From Phycisphaerae bacterium (GTDB taxonomy: Bacteria > Planctomycetota > Phycisphaerae > Sedimentisphaerales > Anaerohalosphaeraceae): a stretch of 64,000 nt of DNA. The notes under the pieces were generated by a model. That model was not told where the DNA came from. It saw nothing but the letters and a program-made list of their open reading frames with translations, and made no database searches. The stretch spans positions 38,794-102,793 of the forward strand of contig JACZKQ010000175.1 of assembly GCA_014859965.1 (NCBI GenBank). The letters run 5' to 3'. Made by a program: the position numbers and the translations under genes. Positions within the stretch are counted from its first letter, which is position 1. Each line of letters begins with the position of its first letter. Shown piece by piece: positions 1 through 9,257 of this stretch.

Positions 1-227
1 CGCTCGGCTAATTCCAGCACCACGTCGATAAACCCCTGATCCGTCACGCACACCGGGCAGCCCGGCCCGCTCAGAAGCTTCAACCCCTCCGGCAGCGTCG
101 GCCGAATCCCATTGCGAAAAATCGACACCGTATGCGTCCCGCAAACCTCCATCACATTGATCGGTCTGCCCAGGCGCAGACACGCTGCATCCATCAATCT
201 TTGGGCTTTCATTATCCTGTTAAGCAT
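1..227 (-). CDS. hypD: hydrogenase maturation factor HypD (N-terminal part)
   Basis: HypD works with HypC as the Fe-S scaffold on which the Fe(CN)2CO group of [NiFe]-hydrogenases is built. The visible N-terminus has the family's MEVCGTHT segment, whose Cys is a conserved iron ligand, followed by LSGPGCPVCV, the second Cys cluster. The gene leaves the window, so about 75 of the usual ~360 residues are visible. Two in-frame ATGs are possible (227 and 212); the upstream one lies 6 nt after the hypC stop, so translational coupling is likely. It is the last visible gene of a hypF-hypC-hypD run. Confidence 0.93.
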   Translation of the reverse strand, partial: MLNRIMKAQRLMDAACLRLGRPINVMEVCGTHTVSIFRNGIRPTLPEGLKLLSGPGCPVCVTDQGFIDVVLELAE

Positions 228-233
228 CGCGGT

Positions 234-482
234 CTAATCTACCTCTGAACCTTTTTCCTGTTCCTTCTGAAACGCATCGAACTCGGCTATAAGCTGCCAC
301 GTCTTCTGGGCCTCCACCTCCTCGATCGTGGCGATTGCAAACCCGGCATGAATCAGAACGATATCCCCCAATTGCACTCCCGGGGTCAGTGTCGTGCGGC
401 ACTTCCATCGATTGCCCATCGCATCGACAGCCGCCCGGTCGTCTTCCAACTCCACTATTCTCGCAGGCACAGCCAAACACAT
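234..482 (-). CDS. hypC: hydrogenase maturation chaperone HypC
   Basis: HypC is the small cytoplasmic chaperone that carries the iron centre with HypD and delivers it to the hydrogenase large subunit. The 82-residue protein starts MCLAVPARI; the exposed Cys2 and the CLAVP motif define the family, and the length is typical. It sits between hypF (90 bp upstream) and hypD (directly downstream) on the same strand. No hydrogenase structural gene is visible, so the target enzyme must be encoded elsewhere, perhaps just beyond the left edge. Confidence 0.97.
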   Translation of the reverse strand: MCLAVPARIVELEDDRAAVDAMGNRWKCRTTLTPGVQLGDIVLIHAGFAIATIEEVEAQKTWQLIAEFDAFQKEQEKGSEVD

Positions 483-572
483 GCCTCACACTCCTAACCA
501 AAACATCAACTCGCAGCTTCATCCGGATTTTCATCCGCGGCCTGCGGATACTGTTCGCTTCACATCCTGAAA

Positions 573-2909
573 TCAAACGAGACCGCAGTGCAGCATCCTC
601 GCTGCGATCGCGGCCTGTCCCAGAGCGATCCCGCCGTCATTGGCGGGCATAGTGTGCTTGTATAATACGCGAAATCCGCTCGTTTTCAACATACTTATGA
701 CGCGATTCGCCAGATAGCGGTTGCAAAAGACGCCGCCGCTCAGTGCAACCGTACACAAATCGCACTTCTCGCGAGCTGCTATCGCCAATCCCGCCAGCCC
801 TTCCGCCAAGCCATTGTGGAACTTCACCGAGATAACTCCGGCAGGCGCCGCCCCCCGAACGTCCGCGACCAACTCACATATCATCTTACGAATGTCCAGC
901 ACTGAGGTTCCATCCGAATCCGTCTCCACGGCGGTCGAATACGCGGCCGTCACGGCACAATCGGCCGCGCTTTCAAACCGCATCGGCAATTCCGCCTCGA
1001 ACCGGTTGCAGCGACCCATCCCCGCCAAAGCCGCGGCCGCATCGAAAACACGTCCCATACTCGATGTTGCAGCCGTATTGACGCCCAGGGCCAACTGCTG
1101 CGCGATCAGCCGCACCCGCCCGGCGTCCGGCTCGACCCGCGCGATCAGATCTTCGTACTCTTCAAGATAGGACTTCTCCCCTGCAAGCATGCAAAGCAGT
1201 CCCATCGCCGGCCGAATCGCCTCCTTCGCCGCCGAATCGCCGCCCGGCAGCGGGAAATAAGCCAGATGCCCCACCCTCTCGAATTCCGTCAACGAAGCCG
1301 TCAGGCATTCGCAGCCCCATATCGCCCCGTCCGTGCCCCAGCCGGTCCCGTCGGCCACCAGCCCGATCACCCGCTCCATGCACCCATACTCCGCCAGCGC
1401 CGACGCCACGTGCGCCCAGTGGTGCTGCACCTCGACCACCGGTTTGCCCATAGCCTTTGCATACTGCGTCGACAAGTAGCCCGGATGCAGGTCGCACGCC
1501 ACCACCTTCGGCTCAATCTCGAACAGCCCCGCCAGATGTTTGACCGACGAAATGTAGTGTCGATACACCCGCGCATCGGCAAGATCGCCGATGTGCTCAC
1601 TCATGATCAACTGGCTGCCCTTGGCAAAGCAGAACGTGTTCTTCAAGTCCGCCCCCGCCGCAAACACGTCCTCCGGGCAGACGTCCTCCATCAGAACCGG
1701 AGTCGGCACATACCCGCGGCTCCTCCGCAGAAACGCCGGCCCGCCGTCGACGATCTGCACCACCGAATCGTCCACCTGCCGATAGATGTCCCTGTCGTGG
1801 TTCAGGAACGCATCCGCCACGTCGCCCAGCCGCGCGGCCGCCTCCGCATTGTCGCAGATCAGCGGCTCATCCGACAGATTCGCGCTCGTCATCACCAGTA
1901 CCTCGATCCCCTCCTCGGCGAACAACAGGTGATGCAGCGGCGCATAGCAGAGCATGAATCCTAATGTCGCCGTCCCCTCCGCCACCGAAGACGCAATCGC
2001 CGGCCCGCCAGCCTCCGCCGGCCCCTTGCGATCCAGCAGCACAACGGGCGCCTCTGCACTCTTCAGGAGCGCCTCGCCGGCGGCATCCACCCGCACGTAC
2101 CGGCTGATCACCTCCACCGACGCCGCCATCATCGCAAACGGCTTGTGCTCGCGCCGCTTCCGCTGGCGCAGCCGAACTACCGCCTGCTCCTGCAATGCGT
2201 CCACCGCGAGGTGAAACCCGCCCAGGCCTTTGATCGCAACAATCTTCCCCTCCCGCAGCATCGCCGCCGTCCGCGCAATCGCCGCGTTGCCGTCGCCTTC
2301 GATCACGCACCCCGCAGCATCCGCCAGCCACACCCGCGGCCCGCACGTCGGACACGCCACCGGCTGCGCATGGAACCGCCGGTCGCGGACATCCGCGTAC
2401 TGAGCCGCACAGCGCTCGCACATCTTAAACGCCGCCATGGTCGTGTTCGGCCGATCGTAAGGAATCGTCCGCACGATCGAATACCGCGGCCCGCAGTTCG
2501 TGCAGTTAATGAACGGATAACGATACCGAAAATCGTCGGGGTTATTCAGTTCCGCCAGACACTCCCGGCAAGTCGCCATGTCCGGCGTCACCTGCGAAGA
2601 CGCCTGCCCCCGCGCGTCGCTCGCCTCAATCGCAAAACCCGCCTCACCCTCAACCGCCTCGACGTCGCTCACCTGGCACGACGCAATCGCCATCAGCGGC
2701 GGCGGCCGCAACTCACCTTGCCCGTGCTGAAGACATGCACCGAACCGCTCCACATCCGCCGCCTCCCCCTGCACCTCGATCGTCACGCCGCGGACATCAT
2801 TGCGGACCGTGCCCGACAACCCTAACAAGGAAGCCGCCCGATAGATGAATGGCCGACACCCCACCCCCTGCACGCGGCCCGTTATTTGAATACGCTTTCT
2901 CTTCTGCAT
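573..2909 (-). CDS. hypF: carbamoyltransferase HypF
   Basis: HypF converts carbamoyl phosphate into the thiocarboxamide that HypE dehydrates to the cyanide ligand of [NiFe]-hydrogenase. Domains run in family order over 778 residues: N-terminal acylphosphatase domain with GRVQGVGCRPF (about 5-90), paired CxxC zinc fingers including NCTNCGPRY and CPTCGP (about 105-185), a YrdC-like domain, and a Kae1-like C-terminal domain with VQHHWAHVASAL and ALSGGVFCN. The reading frame stays open far upstream, but homology begins at MQKRKRIQITGRV, so the ATG at 2909 (or 2927, six codons earlier) is chosen. It heads the hyp run. Confidence 0.96.
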   Translation of the reverse strand: MQKRKRIQITGRVQGVGCRPFIYRAASLLGLSGTVRNDVRGVTIEVQGEAADVERFGACLQHGQGELRPPPLMAIASCQVSDVEAVEGEAGFAIEASDARGQASSQVTPDMATCRECLAELNNPDDFRYRYPFINCTNCGPRYSIVRTIPYDRPNTTMAAFKMCERCAAQYADVRDRRFHAQPVACPTCGPRVWLADAAGCVIEGDGNAAIARTAAMLREGKIVAIKGLGGFHLAVDALQEQAVVRLRQRKRREHKPFAMMAASVEVISRYVRVDAAGEALLKSAEAPVVLLDRKGPAEAGGPAIASSVAEGTATLGFMLCYAPLHHLLFAEEGIEVLVMTSANLSDEPLICDNAEAAARLGDVADAFLNHDRDIYRQVDDSVVQIVDGGPAFLRRSRGYVPTPVLMEDVCPEDVFAAGADLKNTFCFAKGSQLIMSEHIGDLADARVYRHYISSVKHLAGLFEIEPKVVACDLHPGYLSTQYAKAMGKPVVEVQHHWAHVASALAEYGCMERVIGLVADGTGWGTDGAIWGCECLTASLTEFERVGHLAYFPLPGGDSAAKEAIRPAMGLLCMLAGEKSYLEEYEDLIARVEPDAGRVRLIAQQLALGVNTAATSSMGRVFDAAAALAGMGRCNRFEAELPMRFESAADCAVTAAYSTAVETDSDGTSVLDIRKMICELVADVRGAAPAGVISVKFHNGLAEGLAGLAIAAREKCDLCTVALSGGVFCNRYLANRVISMLKTSGFRVLYKHTMPANDGGIALGQAAIAARMLHCGLV

Positions 2910-3048
2910 CACTGACCCAAATTGCATACGGAAAACAGCATTAAAGCTGCAAATAGAGAATAACCAAATCCACCAACTCCTGCAATAGCTATCACGCTCG
3001 CCGCCCCTGACAGTGCGGCCCAAAATGTGCCTGACCGCACTTCCGTGA

Positions 3049-3077
3049 TTGACGCCAGGCGCCGCCGGTGGTATTAT
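3049..3077 (+). promoter_or_regulatory. sigma70-type promoter of the Gfo/Idh/MocA oxidoreductase gene
   Basis: TTGACG (3049-3054) and TATTAT (3072-3077) are separated by exactly 17 bp. They lie 40 bp upstream of the start codon in the divergent space between hypF and the oxidoreductase gene. Confidence 0.7.
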
Positions 3078-3116
3078 CAGTGTGGAAACTAATATTCCTT
3101 TGATATGGAGGAAACC

Positions 3117-4481
3117 ATGAAGACACGCCGCAACGGCAGCACTGCCGCACCCAAATCGTCCTCTCGCCGCACGTTTCTGGCCCAAACCGGCCGCGTCATG
3201 GCCGCCGGCGCCGTCGTTCAGATGCTGTCGCCGCACATCTACGCCGCCGAAAACAATACGATAAAGCTCGCCTTGATAGGCTGCGGCGGCCGAGGCACCG
3301 GGGCCGTCGCCGACGCATTCGCCGCCGCGGGCGGACCCGTCAAACTCCATGCCATGGCTGACGTGTTCCCAGACCGCCTCAGCGGCAGCCACGGCCATCT
3401 CGCCGCGGCATACCCCGACAGGGTCGACGTCCCCGCCGACCGCCGCTTCGTCGGATTCGACGGCTACAAGAAGGCCATCGACACGCTCGGCCCAAACGAC
3501 ATCGCGATCCTCGCCACCCACGCCGCCTTTCGCCCCGTCCACTTCGAGCACGCGGTCAATCGCGGCGTCAACGTCTTCATGGAAAAATCCTTCGCCGCCG
3601 ACTCCCCGGCCGCCCGCCGACTGCTCAAGAGCGTCGAAGTCTCCGAAAAGAAGAACCTCAAGGTCGGCGTCGGCTTCATGTGGCGCCACTCCGCCGCCCG
3701 TCAGCAGCTCATTCAGCGCATCCACGACGGGGCCATCGGCGACCTGCACACCCTCCGCATCTATCGCGTCCACGGCCCGGCCCATTGCCCGCCGCTGCCC
3801 AAAGGCGCAAATGAAACCGAATTCCAGGTCCGTCACGCCACCAGCTTCAACTGGGCGTCGTCCGGCTTCTTCATCGACTGGCACTGCCACAATGTCGACG
3901 TCGCCTGCTGGACCAAGAACGCCTGGCCCATCTCGGCCCAGGCGATGGGCGGCCGATGCTACCCCGAATCCGGAAGCCAGTTCGACCACTACACGATCGA
4001 ATACACCTTTGCCGACGGCGCCAAGCTCTTCTCCTTCTCGCGGCACATGACCGGCTGCTGGGAGACCTACTCCGATTACGCCCACGGCTCAAAAGGCTCC
4101 GCCGTCATTATGGCCACCCTGGGTGAACCCAAATCCAAACTGTACAAGAGCCAGAGAATGGTCCCGGAGGAGATGATCTGGCAGTATGGCGACCGCGACC
4201 CCAACCCATACCACGCCGAATGGCAGGTGCTCCTCGACGCCGTCCGCAACAACACCCCCCACAACGAATCGCGCCGCGCCGTCGACGCCAGCATCGCCGC
4301 GCTCATGGGCCGCATGGCCACACACACCGGCCGCTTCGTCACCTGGGACCAGGCCTTCAACTCACAGTTCCAGTTCGTCGCCGACATAGACAGCCTGACC
4401 TTCGACACCCCGGCGCCCATTAAGGCGGGCCCCGACGGCCGCTACGACCCACCACAACCCGGAATCACCGTCGAAATATAG
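3117..4481 (+). CDS. Tat-exported Gfo/Idh/MocA-family oxidoreductase
   Basis: A probable NAD(P)-dependent oxidoreductase acting on a sugar or sugar derivative outside the cytoplasm; substrate unknown. The N-terminus carries a twin-arginine signal (SSRRTFLAQTG) with a hydrophobic stretch ending near AENN, then the Rossmann motif LIGCGGRGTGAV and a family-type EKS in place of the usual EKP. Length is 454 residues. The start is the ATG at 3117 because TGGAGG lies 6 nt upstream; an in-frame ATG 12 nt earlier overlaps that ribosome site. Tat-exported members of this family are numerous in planctomycetes. A convergent aldo/keto reductase, also with a Tat-like signal, lies downstream. Confidence 0.9.
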   Translation: MKTRRNGSTAAPKSSSRRTFLAQTGRVMAAGAVVQMLSPHIYAAENNTIKLALIGCGGRGTGAVADAFAAAGGPVKLHAMADVFPDRLSGSHGHLAAAYPDRVDVPADRRFVGFDGYKKAIDTLGPNDIAILATHAAFRPVHFEHAVNRGVNVFMEKSFAADSPAARRLLKSVEVSEKKNLKVGVGFMWRHSAARQQLIQRIHDGAIGDLHTLRIYRVHGPAHCPPLPKGANETEFQVRHATSFNWASSGFFIDWHCHNVDVACWTKNAWPISAQAMGGRCYPESGSQFDHYTIEYTFADGAKLFSFSRHMTGCWETYSDYAHGSKGSAVIMATLGEPKSKLYKSQRMVPEEMIWQYGDRDPNPYHAEWQVLLDAVRNNTPHNESRRAVDASIAALMGRMATHTGRFVTWDQAFNSQFQFVADIDSLTFDTPAPIKAGPDGRYDPPQPGITVEI

Positions 4482-4572
4482 CGGCCCCACGAAAACATGT
4501 TTTTCGGTCTCGCTGTGAGCATGCGCTCTCCCGGACGGCCGCATTGCCGGTGCGCCTCTGCAATCGACTTGT

Positions 4573-5625
4573 TTATGCCAGTCCGCTGCAGCCGTCGTAC
4601 GGCCCGAACGGGTACGGATGCGGCTGGTGCATCGCGTGCTGCTTTTCCTCGCGCTCGAACACCGACAGGGATGCGTCGGCGATGTCCTTGAGCCGCTGCG
4701 TCTCGGTCGCCGTGATCGGCCGGTAGCCCTTGCCCGCCTCGATGCTCTTCTCGAACAGGTCCACAAACGACGGTGAGATCGCCGCAGCCACCTGCGCCTG
4801 GGACAGCGCCCAGCGAACCGCCATATCGATCTCCGCCTGGCTCTCCGTCGGCTGATACCACCATTGCCGCGACCGCTGGGCCCCTTGCGCCCACGACCCG
4901 CGCGACATCGCCTTCATCGCAAACACGGCCGCCTTCTTTTTGGCCGCCAGTTCCAGCACCGCCTTGCCGAAACCGATCCTGTAGTACTCAACGAAGTTGA
5001 TTGGAAACATGACCGTTTCGAAGTCAAACCCATTCAGCGCGTCCAAAGCCCCGCGCGTCGTATGCGCCGAAAAACCGAACCACCGCACCTTGCCCTCCTC
5101 TTTGGCCTTCAGGAATGTCTCGATTGCTCCGCCCGGCCCCAGCGCCTGCTTGACCTCTTCGGCGCTGCGAAGGTGGTGCATCTGGTACAAGTCGAAATGA
5201 TCCGTCTTGAGCCGCTTCAGCGACCGCTCCAACTCCTCCCGCGCCCCGTCCTTGTCGCGCATCTTGGTCTTGCATGCCAGAAAGATACTGTCGCGCGGAA
5301 CGCCCTCCAGCGCCACCCCCATGCGCTCTTCGCACTTACCGTTGCCGTAAGCCGGCGCCACGTCGAAGTAATTCACTCCGCGGTCCAGCGCAACCCGCGC
5401 CGCCCGCGTACACGCCGCCTGATCGTCGTGCACCATGCAGAGCCCCGGGAAGCCCACAACCGAAACCTGCACCCCCGTGCGACCGAGCACCCGCCGCGGC
5501 AGCCCCGAGGCGTGCTTGATAATATCCGCTTCTCCCTCCGCTTGCGCCCCAAATGCCGTCCCCGCGCCCAGCGCACACGTGCCCAGAACCGTACCCGTAA
5601 GTTTCAAGAATGAACGTCTTTCCAT
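4573..5625 (-). CDS. Tat-exported aldo/keto reductase
   Basis: NADPH-dependent carbonyl reductase family with an export signal. The N-terminus ERRSFLKLTG followed by a hydrophobic stretch is a twin-arginine-like leader. The aldo/keto reductase tetrad can be placed: Asp and Tyr in YFDVAPAYG, Lys in LACKTKM, His in YQMHHL. Length is 350 residues. The start at 5625 follows AAAGGGAGG with good spacing, which rules out the upstream in-frame codon. The C-terminal tail (HQPHPYPFGPYDGCSG) is Pro- and Gly-rich. It converges with the Gfo/Idh/MocA gene. Substrate unknown. Confidence 0.88.
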   Translation of the reverse strand: MERRSFLKLTGTVLGTCALGAGTAFGAQAEGEADIIKHASGLPRRVLGRTGVQVSVVGFPGLCMVHDDQAACTRAARVALDRGVNYFDVAPAYGNGKCEERMGVALEGVPRDSIFLACKTKMRDKDGAREELERSLKRLKTDHFDLYQMHHLRSAEEVKQALGPGGAIETFLKAKEEGKVRWFGFSAHTTRGALDALNGFDFETVMFPINFVEYYRIGFGKAVLELAAKKKAAVFAMKAMSRGSWAQGAQRSRQWWYQPTESQAEIDMAVRWALSQAQVAAAISPSFVDLFEKSIEAGKGYRPITATETQRLKDIADASLSVFEREEKQHAMHQPHPYPFGPYDGCSGLA

Positions 5626-5787
5626 TGAAGGCCTCCCTTTCTGACGCATTTCAAATTACCCGACCGCCTCGTCAACCAACTTCATCATACACCCAACGCC
5701 CGCCAAAATCAAGCTCCTGAAACCATGCACAGGGCAGGCGCATTCTCCGGACACTGCATCCCAAACCCTGCGTGCGGCGACTTGGGA

Positions 5788-5879
5788 GAGCAAAACCGTT
5801 TGGGCAGAGGCCAAAATTGGGAGCATCTTTTCGCCGGGGGGGGGAATTTTGGCCTCTGGGGCCCCGAACGGTTTTGCTC
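5788..5879. repeat. long imperfect inverted repeat with a G9 loop in a 428-bp intergenic gap
   Basis: Left arm 5788-5818 and right arm 5845-5879 are near-complementary: GAGCAAAACCGTT pairs with AACGGTTTTGCTC, and AGAGGCCAAAATT with AATTTTGGCCTCT, with a small internal mismatch bubble. The 26-nt loop holds nine consecutive G (5836-5844). The rest of the gap (5626-6053) has no convincing coding frame. It could be a remnant of a small mobile element or a structured RNA. Confidence 0.75.
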
Positions 5880-6053
5880 GGTCCTGGCGGCGCTGCCTGC
5901 GCAGCGAGTTGGAAGATTGCGTTTGCCCTGGTGCTCGGGCGATGCCGCTTTTGGCTTGCTTTGTCAGCGGATCCGGATATCATGACCCGACAAGCGGCGG
6001 CATGGGTAAGCTGTATGTGGAACATAGTCGCCGCGGTCCTGTAAGGTTTTCTT

Positions 6054-8048
6054 GTGATCTCATTCAAAGAACAATCCGGCTTCAGCGTCGACGACGTCCT
6101 CGGCCCCGGCGGCCTTATCGCCGACGCCCGGCCGGACTTCGAAGCGCGCCCCCAGCAGATCCAGATGGCTCAAGCCGTCCACACCGCCCTCGGCGCCCCC
6201 CACCACCTCGCCGTCGAAGCGGGCACCGGCGTCGGCAAGAGCTTCGCCTATCTGGTCCCCGCTATCGACTTCGTTGCCCGCAAACAGGGCAAAGTCCTCA
6301 TCAGCACATACACCATCACCCTGCAGCAGCAGCTTATCAATAAGGACATCCCCTTCCTCGCCGACGCCGTACGAACGCCCTTCACCGCCCAACTCGCCAA
6401 AGGCCGCGGCAATTATGTCTGCCGCCGCCGGCTCGAATACGCCCTCCGCCGCCAAAAGGGTCTGTTCGGCGAAGACGCGCTCGAACTCCTCCGCATCAGC
6501 GAATGGGCGAGGAATACCGAAGACGGCTCGCTCAGCGATCTCGACTTTCTCCCCTCGCCCGACGTCTGGGACGCCGTGCGAAGCGAACACGGAAACTGCG
6601 CCGGCCGCAAGTGCAAGTTCTTCGGCGACTGCTTCTACTGGCGCGCCCGCCGCGGCCTGCAGACCGCCGACATCATCGTCGCCAATCACGCCCTGCTCTT
6701 TAACGACCTCATCCTCAAGGAGACCTCTCCCGGCATCCTGCCGCCCTACAACCGCATCGTCATCGACGAAGCCCACAACATCGAACACGTCGCCGAAGAG
6801 AACTTCGGCCTGGACATCAGCAATTTCACGATCACCTATCTCCTCCGCGCCCTCTACAACCCGCGCACCCGCAAAGGCGCGCTCGCCTTCGGCGAGACCG
6901 ACCGCGCCCGCGACCTCCTCAAGGCCTCCGACTCCGCCGCCAAGGTCTTCTTCGCCCAGGTCCAGGCATGGTACGACCACGCCAAGGGCGACACCGCCGG
7001 CCGGGTCCAGCCTAATTTCGTCGACGATAACATCAGCGACGCCCTCCGCGCGCTCCGCCTCGAACTGGCCGCACTCGCCAAAAAAACCGACGACGAAGAC
7101 GACCAGCTCGAACTCATCCGCTACGCCGACCGCTGCCAGGGCCTCGAAGAAGACCTCAAAGACTTCCTCGCCCAGGAACAGCAAGGCAACGTCTACTGGG
7201 TCGAGGTCTCCGAGGGCCGCCGCCTGCGCACCGCCCTCCGCAGCGCACCGCTGGACGTCGCCCCGCACGTCAAACGCTGCCTCTTCGAGCCGTACGAATC
7301 CGTCGTCACCACCAGCGCCACCCTCAGCTGCGACGGCCCGGACCCCAAGGCGGGCTTTGCCTTCTTCGCCGAACGCATCGGCCTGGAAACCTTCGAAGCC
7401 CTCAAGGTCGGCTCCCCCTTCGATTACGCCAGCCAGGTCACCCTCTACCTCGAAGCCGACCTGCCCGAACCCAACCATCCCGACTTCGCCCCGCAGGCCG
7501 CCGAGGCCATCAAGAAATATCTGCTCAAAACAGAAGGGCGGGCCTTCGTCCTCTTCACCAGCTACTCCATGCTCAAGAACATGGCCGAGCGGCTCGAAGA
7601 CTTCCTCGCCGACAATCGCATGCCGCTCCTCCAGCAGGGCGGCGGCCTCGACCGCTCCGTCCTCCTCGACGAGTTCAAAACGAACGAACGCTGCGTCCTC
7701 TTCGGCACCGACAGCTTCTGGCAGGGCGTCGACGTCCCCGGCGAGGCCCTCTCCAACGTCATCATCGTCCGACTCCCCTTCGCCGTCCCCAACCACCCCC
7801 TCGTCCAGGGCCGCATCGAACTCCTCCGCGCCCAAGGCAAAAACCCCTTCTTCGACTACCAGCTCCCCACCGCCATCATCAAATTCAAACAAGGCTTCGG
7901 CCGACTCATCCGGACAAAAACCGACACCGGAATAGTCGCCGTCCTCGACAGCCGAATAGCCCAAAAACGCTACGGCCAACAATTCCTCAACGCCATCCCC
8001 AAGTGCAAAACAGAACTGATCACCGACCGCCCCGACCCCGACCTCTGA
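6054..8048 (+). CDS. dinG: DinG-type ATP-dependent DNA helicase
   Basis: A superfamily 2 XPD-like 5'-3' helicase with an iron-sulfur cluster, acting in DNA repair and in resolving R-loops or replication conflicts. The 664-residue product has Walker A AGTGVGKS (56-63), the DEAH box IDEAHN (237-242), and four Cys between them placed as in Fe-S helicases (C123, C182, C187, C193). The C-terminal helicase half contains GTDSFWQGVDVPG and QGFGRLIRT. It starts with GTG after AAGG. It stands alone between the inverted repeat and the first accessory island. Confidence 0.93.
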   Translation: MISFKEQSGFSVDDVLGPGGLIADARPDFEARPQQIQMAQAVHTALGAPHHLAVEAGTGVGKSFAYLVPAIDFVARKQGKVLISTYTITLQQQLINKDIPFLADAVRTPFTAQLAKGRGNYVCRRRLEYALRRQKGLFGEDALELLRISEWARNTEDGSLSDLDFLPSPDVWDAVRSEHGNCAGRKCKFFGDCFYWRARRGLQTADIIVANHALLFNDLILKETSPGILPPYNRIVIDEAHNIEHVAEENFGLDISNFTITYLLRALYNPRTRKGALAFGETDRARDLLKASDSAAKVFFAQVQAWYDHAKGDTAGRVQPNFVDDNISDALRALRLELAALAKKTDDEDDQLELIRYADRCQGLEEDLKDFLAQEQQGNVYWVEVSEGRRLRTALRSAPLDVAPHVKRCLFEPYESVVTTSATLSCDGPDPKAGFAFFAERIGLETFEALKVGSPFDYASQVTLYLEADLPEPNHPDFAPQAAEAIKKYLLKTEGRAFVLFTSYSMLKNMAERLEDFLADNRMPLLQQGGGLDRSVLLDEFKTNERCVLFGTDSFWQGVDVPGEALSNVIIVRLPFAVPNHPLVQGRIELLRAQGKNPFFDYQLPTAIIKFKQGFGRLIRTKTDTGIVAVLDSRIAQKRYGQQFLNAIPKCKTELITDRPDPDL

Positions 8049-8105
8049 CCTCTGACCCCCAACGGACCATCCGCGCGCCGCAGTGGCCCCCTTGCGGCCG
8101 CCCGC

Positions 8106-8228
8106 CAATGATTATGACTGACTACCTTGACAGATTAGCCGACGTTGAGTATCTTAGTAATCAGTTGGACGTGGAACGATTCGTCATGGATAACCTCGGC
8201 AACCGGACGGGTGATCATACCAGCACCT
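8106..8228 (+). pseudogene. RHS/YD-repeat fragment (scar)
   Basis: The translation reads DYLDRLADVEYLSNQ and then FVMDNLGNRTG, the signature of one RHS repeat (usually YDxLDRLTxxxY ... TExFxMDxLGNR). Only about one repeat survives and it has no start of its own. It runs in frame into the next gene but ends before that gene's ribosome site. Similar fragments occur at 10597 and 24395, so this is a remnant rather than an intact RHS protein. Confidence 0.7.
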
Positions 8229-8257
8229 TAGAAACTACAAGCACGGAAAGGTCATAT

Positions 8258-9106
8258 ATGGATACACGTACTGGTACCTTGATTGCCTTTGGCTTCATTT
8301 CTGCATTGTGTTCGCGGGGTTGTGAGGAGAACGCTGGTGGATTTAAGCACAATGAGGAACCGGCCCAAGACCAATCATTCAGCGGCGAGGGCTGTGACGT
8401 CGCAAATGGCATTGTTGCACTGACTTATCCTTCAAAGAGAGGACTACGCATAGATTATCAAGGCGCAGGCACAACATACAATATTCGCGGTGACAGCCTT
8501 GTAGCTCCCTTGGATTTGAAGGAGTGGCGAGAGTTTAGGGTGGGCAACGACCGCGGCGCATTGATTATCTTGGATCAAATGACACGTACATCCTTGATTG
8601 TCATGTACACGGTCTTTGCCGAAAGGGAAAGAACGATTGAACTGAGTGATGCAAACGATGTTGCTACGGCATGGGTATTGCGACATGCTATGGCTGACGA
8701 TGAAAACGTCGTCCATGCCGCTTGGACTGCATTTCTAACTGAGCCCTCAGCATCGACAATCGCGTTCAAGCTTGAGGGTCAATGCAAGCTCACTATGCGC
8801 GACGGCTTGGTCTCAGAGATTGTCTGCAAGGAGCTACAGACCTTTGGTACGGTGCCACCCGATCTTCTGTTGCTTCAAAGACAGAAGGAATGGGCTAAGC
8901 GGGATTTGGTGACTGCAAAGGAAAAACTGGACAAGGATCCAGATTCAAGCATCTACAAATCAAGCGTCGAGCAGGCAAGATCTCGCCTTGAGGCAATTTG
9001 CAGCATGCTGGATTCACCGCAACTTCTTCCCGCAAAATACCTGAACGTTCGTTGTACATTAAAGTTGGTCAGAGAAAAAACTTTTTTTGAAATTGAGCTT
9101 ATGTAG
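8258..9106 (+). CDS. putative secreted orphan protein, signal peptide followed by Cys
   Basis: A 282-residue product I do not recognise. It begins with a short hydrophobic leader (GTLIAFGFISALCSRGC) and then a Glu- and Asn-rich stretch, suggesting export and possibly lipidation, though the lipobox is poor. The rest is soluble, with a charged probably helical segment near residues 205-245 (RQKEWAKRDLVTAKEKL). The ATG at 8258 is chosen because GGAAAG lies 7 nt upstream; the frame is open further upstream only because it joins the RHS scar. Base composition is clearly more AT-rich than dinG, suggesting acquisition. Confidence 0.7.
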   Translation: MDTRTGTLIAFGFISALCSRGCEENAGGFKHNEEPAQDQSFSGEGCDVANGIVALTYPSKRGLRIDYQGAGTTYNIRGDSLVAPLDLKEWREFRVGNDRGALIILDQMTRTSLIVMYTVFAERERTIELSDANDVATAWVLRHAMADDENVVHAAWTAFLTEPSASTIAFKLEGQCKLTMRDGLVSEIVCKELQTFGTVPPDLLLLQRQKEWAKRDLVTAKEKLDKDPDSSIYKSSVEQARSRLEAICSMLDSPQLLPAKYLNVRCTLKLVREKTFFEIELM

Positions 9107-9130
9107 CAGTATCGCATCGTTGCTGGCAAG

Positions 9131-9166
9131 CAGAATTAAAGGTACGCGGTACCTTTTAGCGCCTGT
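9131..9166 (+). repeat. 36-bp palindromic repeat, copy 1 of 3
   Basis: The core AAAGGTACGCGGTACCTTT is a perfect 8-bp inverted repeat around GCG, preceded by CAGAATT and followed by TTAGCGCCTGT. It lies 25 bp after the stop of the putative secreted protein gene. The stem followed by TTTT could work as a terminator. The same element follows two other genes of this island (9587 and 11951). Confidence 0.85.
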
Positions 9167-9257
9167 CATTGGTGAAACAAGTTACAGTGTTCGGTGGAAG
9201 TATAAGCCCAGTGACCCGATCATCTATTCGAAACAATAGCCGAGAAAGGAGTAGCAT

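Noticed and set aside
2910..4085. The reading frame of hypF stays open over 1.1 kb upstream, through the oxidoreductase gene
   Set aside because: The upstream part is the antisense of a well-supported gene, is Gly/Val-rich without any domain, and HypF homology starts at MQKRKRIQITG.
6060..8108. A 682-codon open frame on the minus strand opposite dinG
   Set aside because: It mirrors dinG codons at high GC, its translation is Glu/Gly/Val-rich with no motif, whereas dinG has all helicase motifs.
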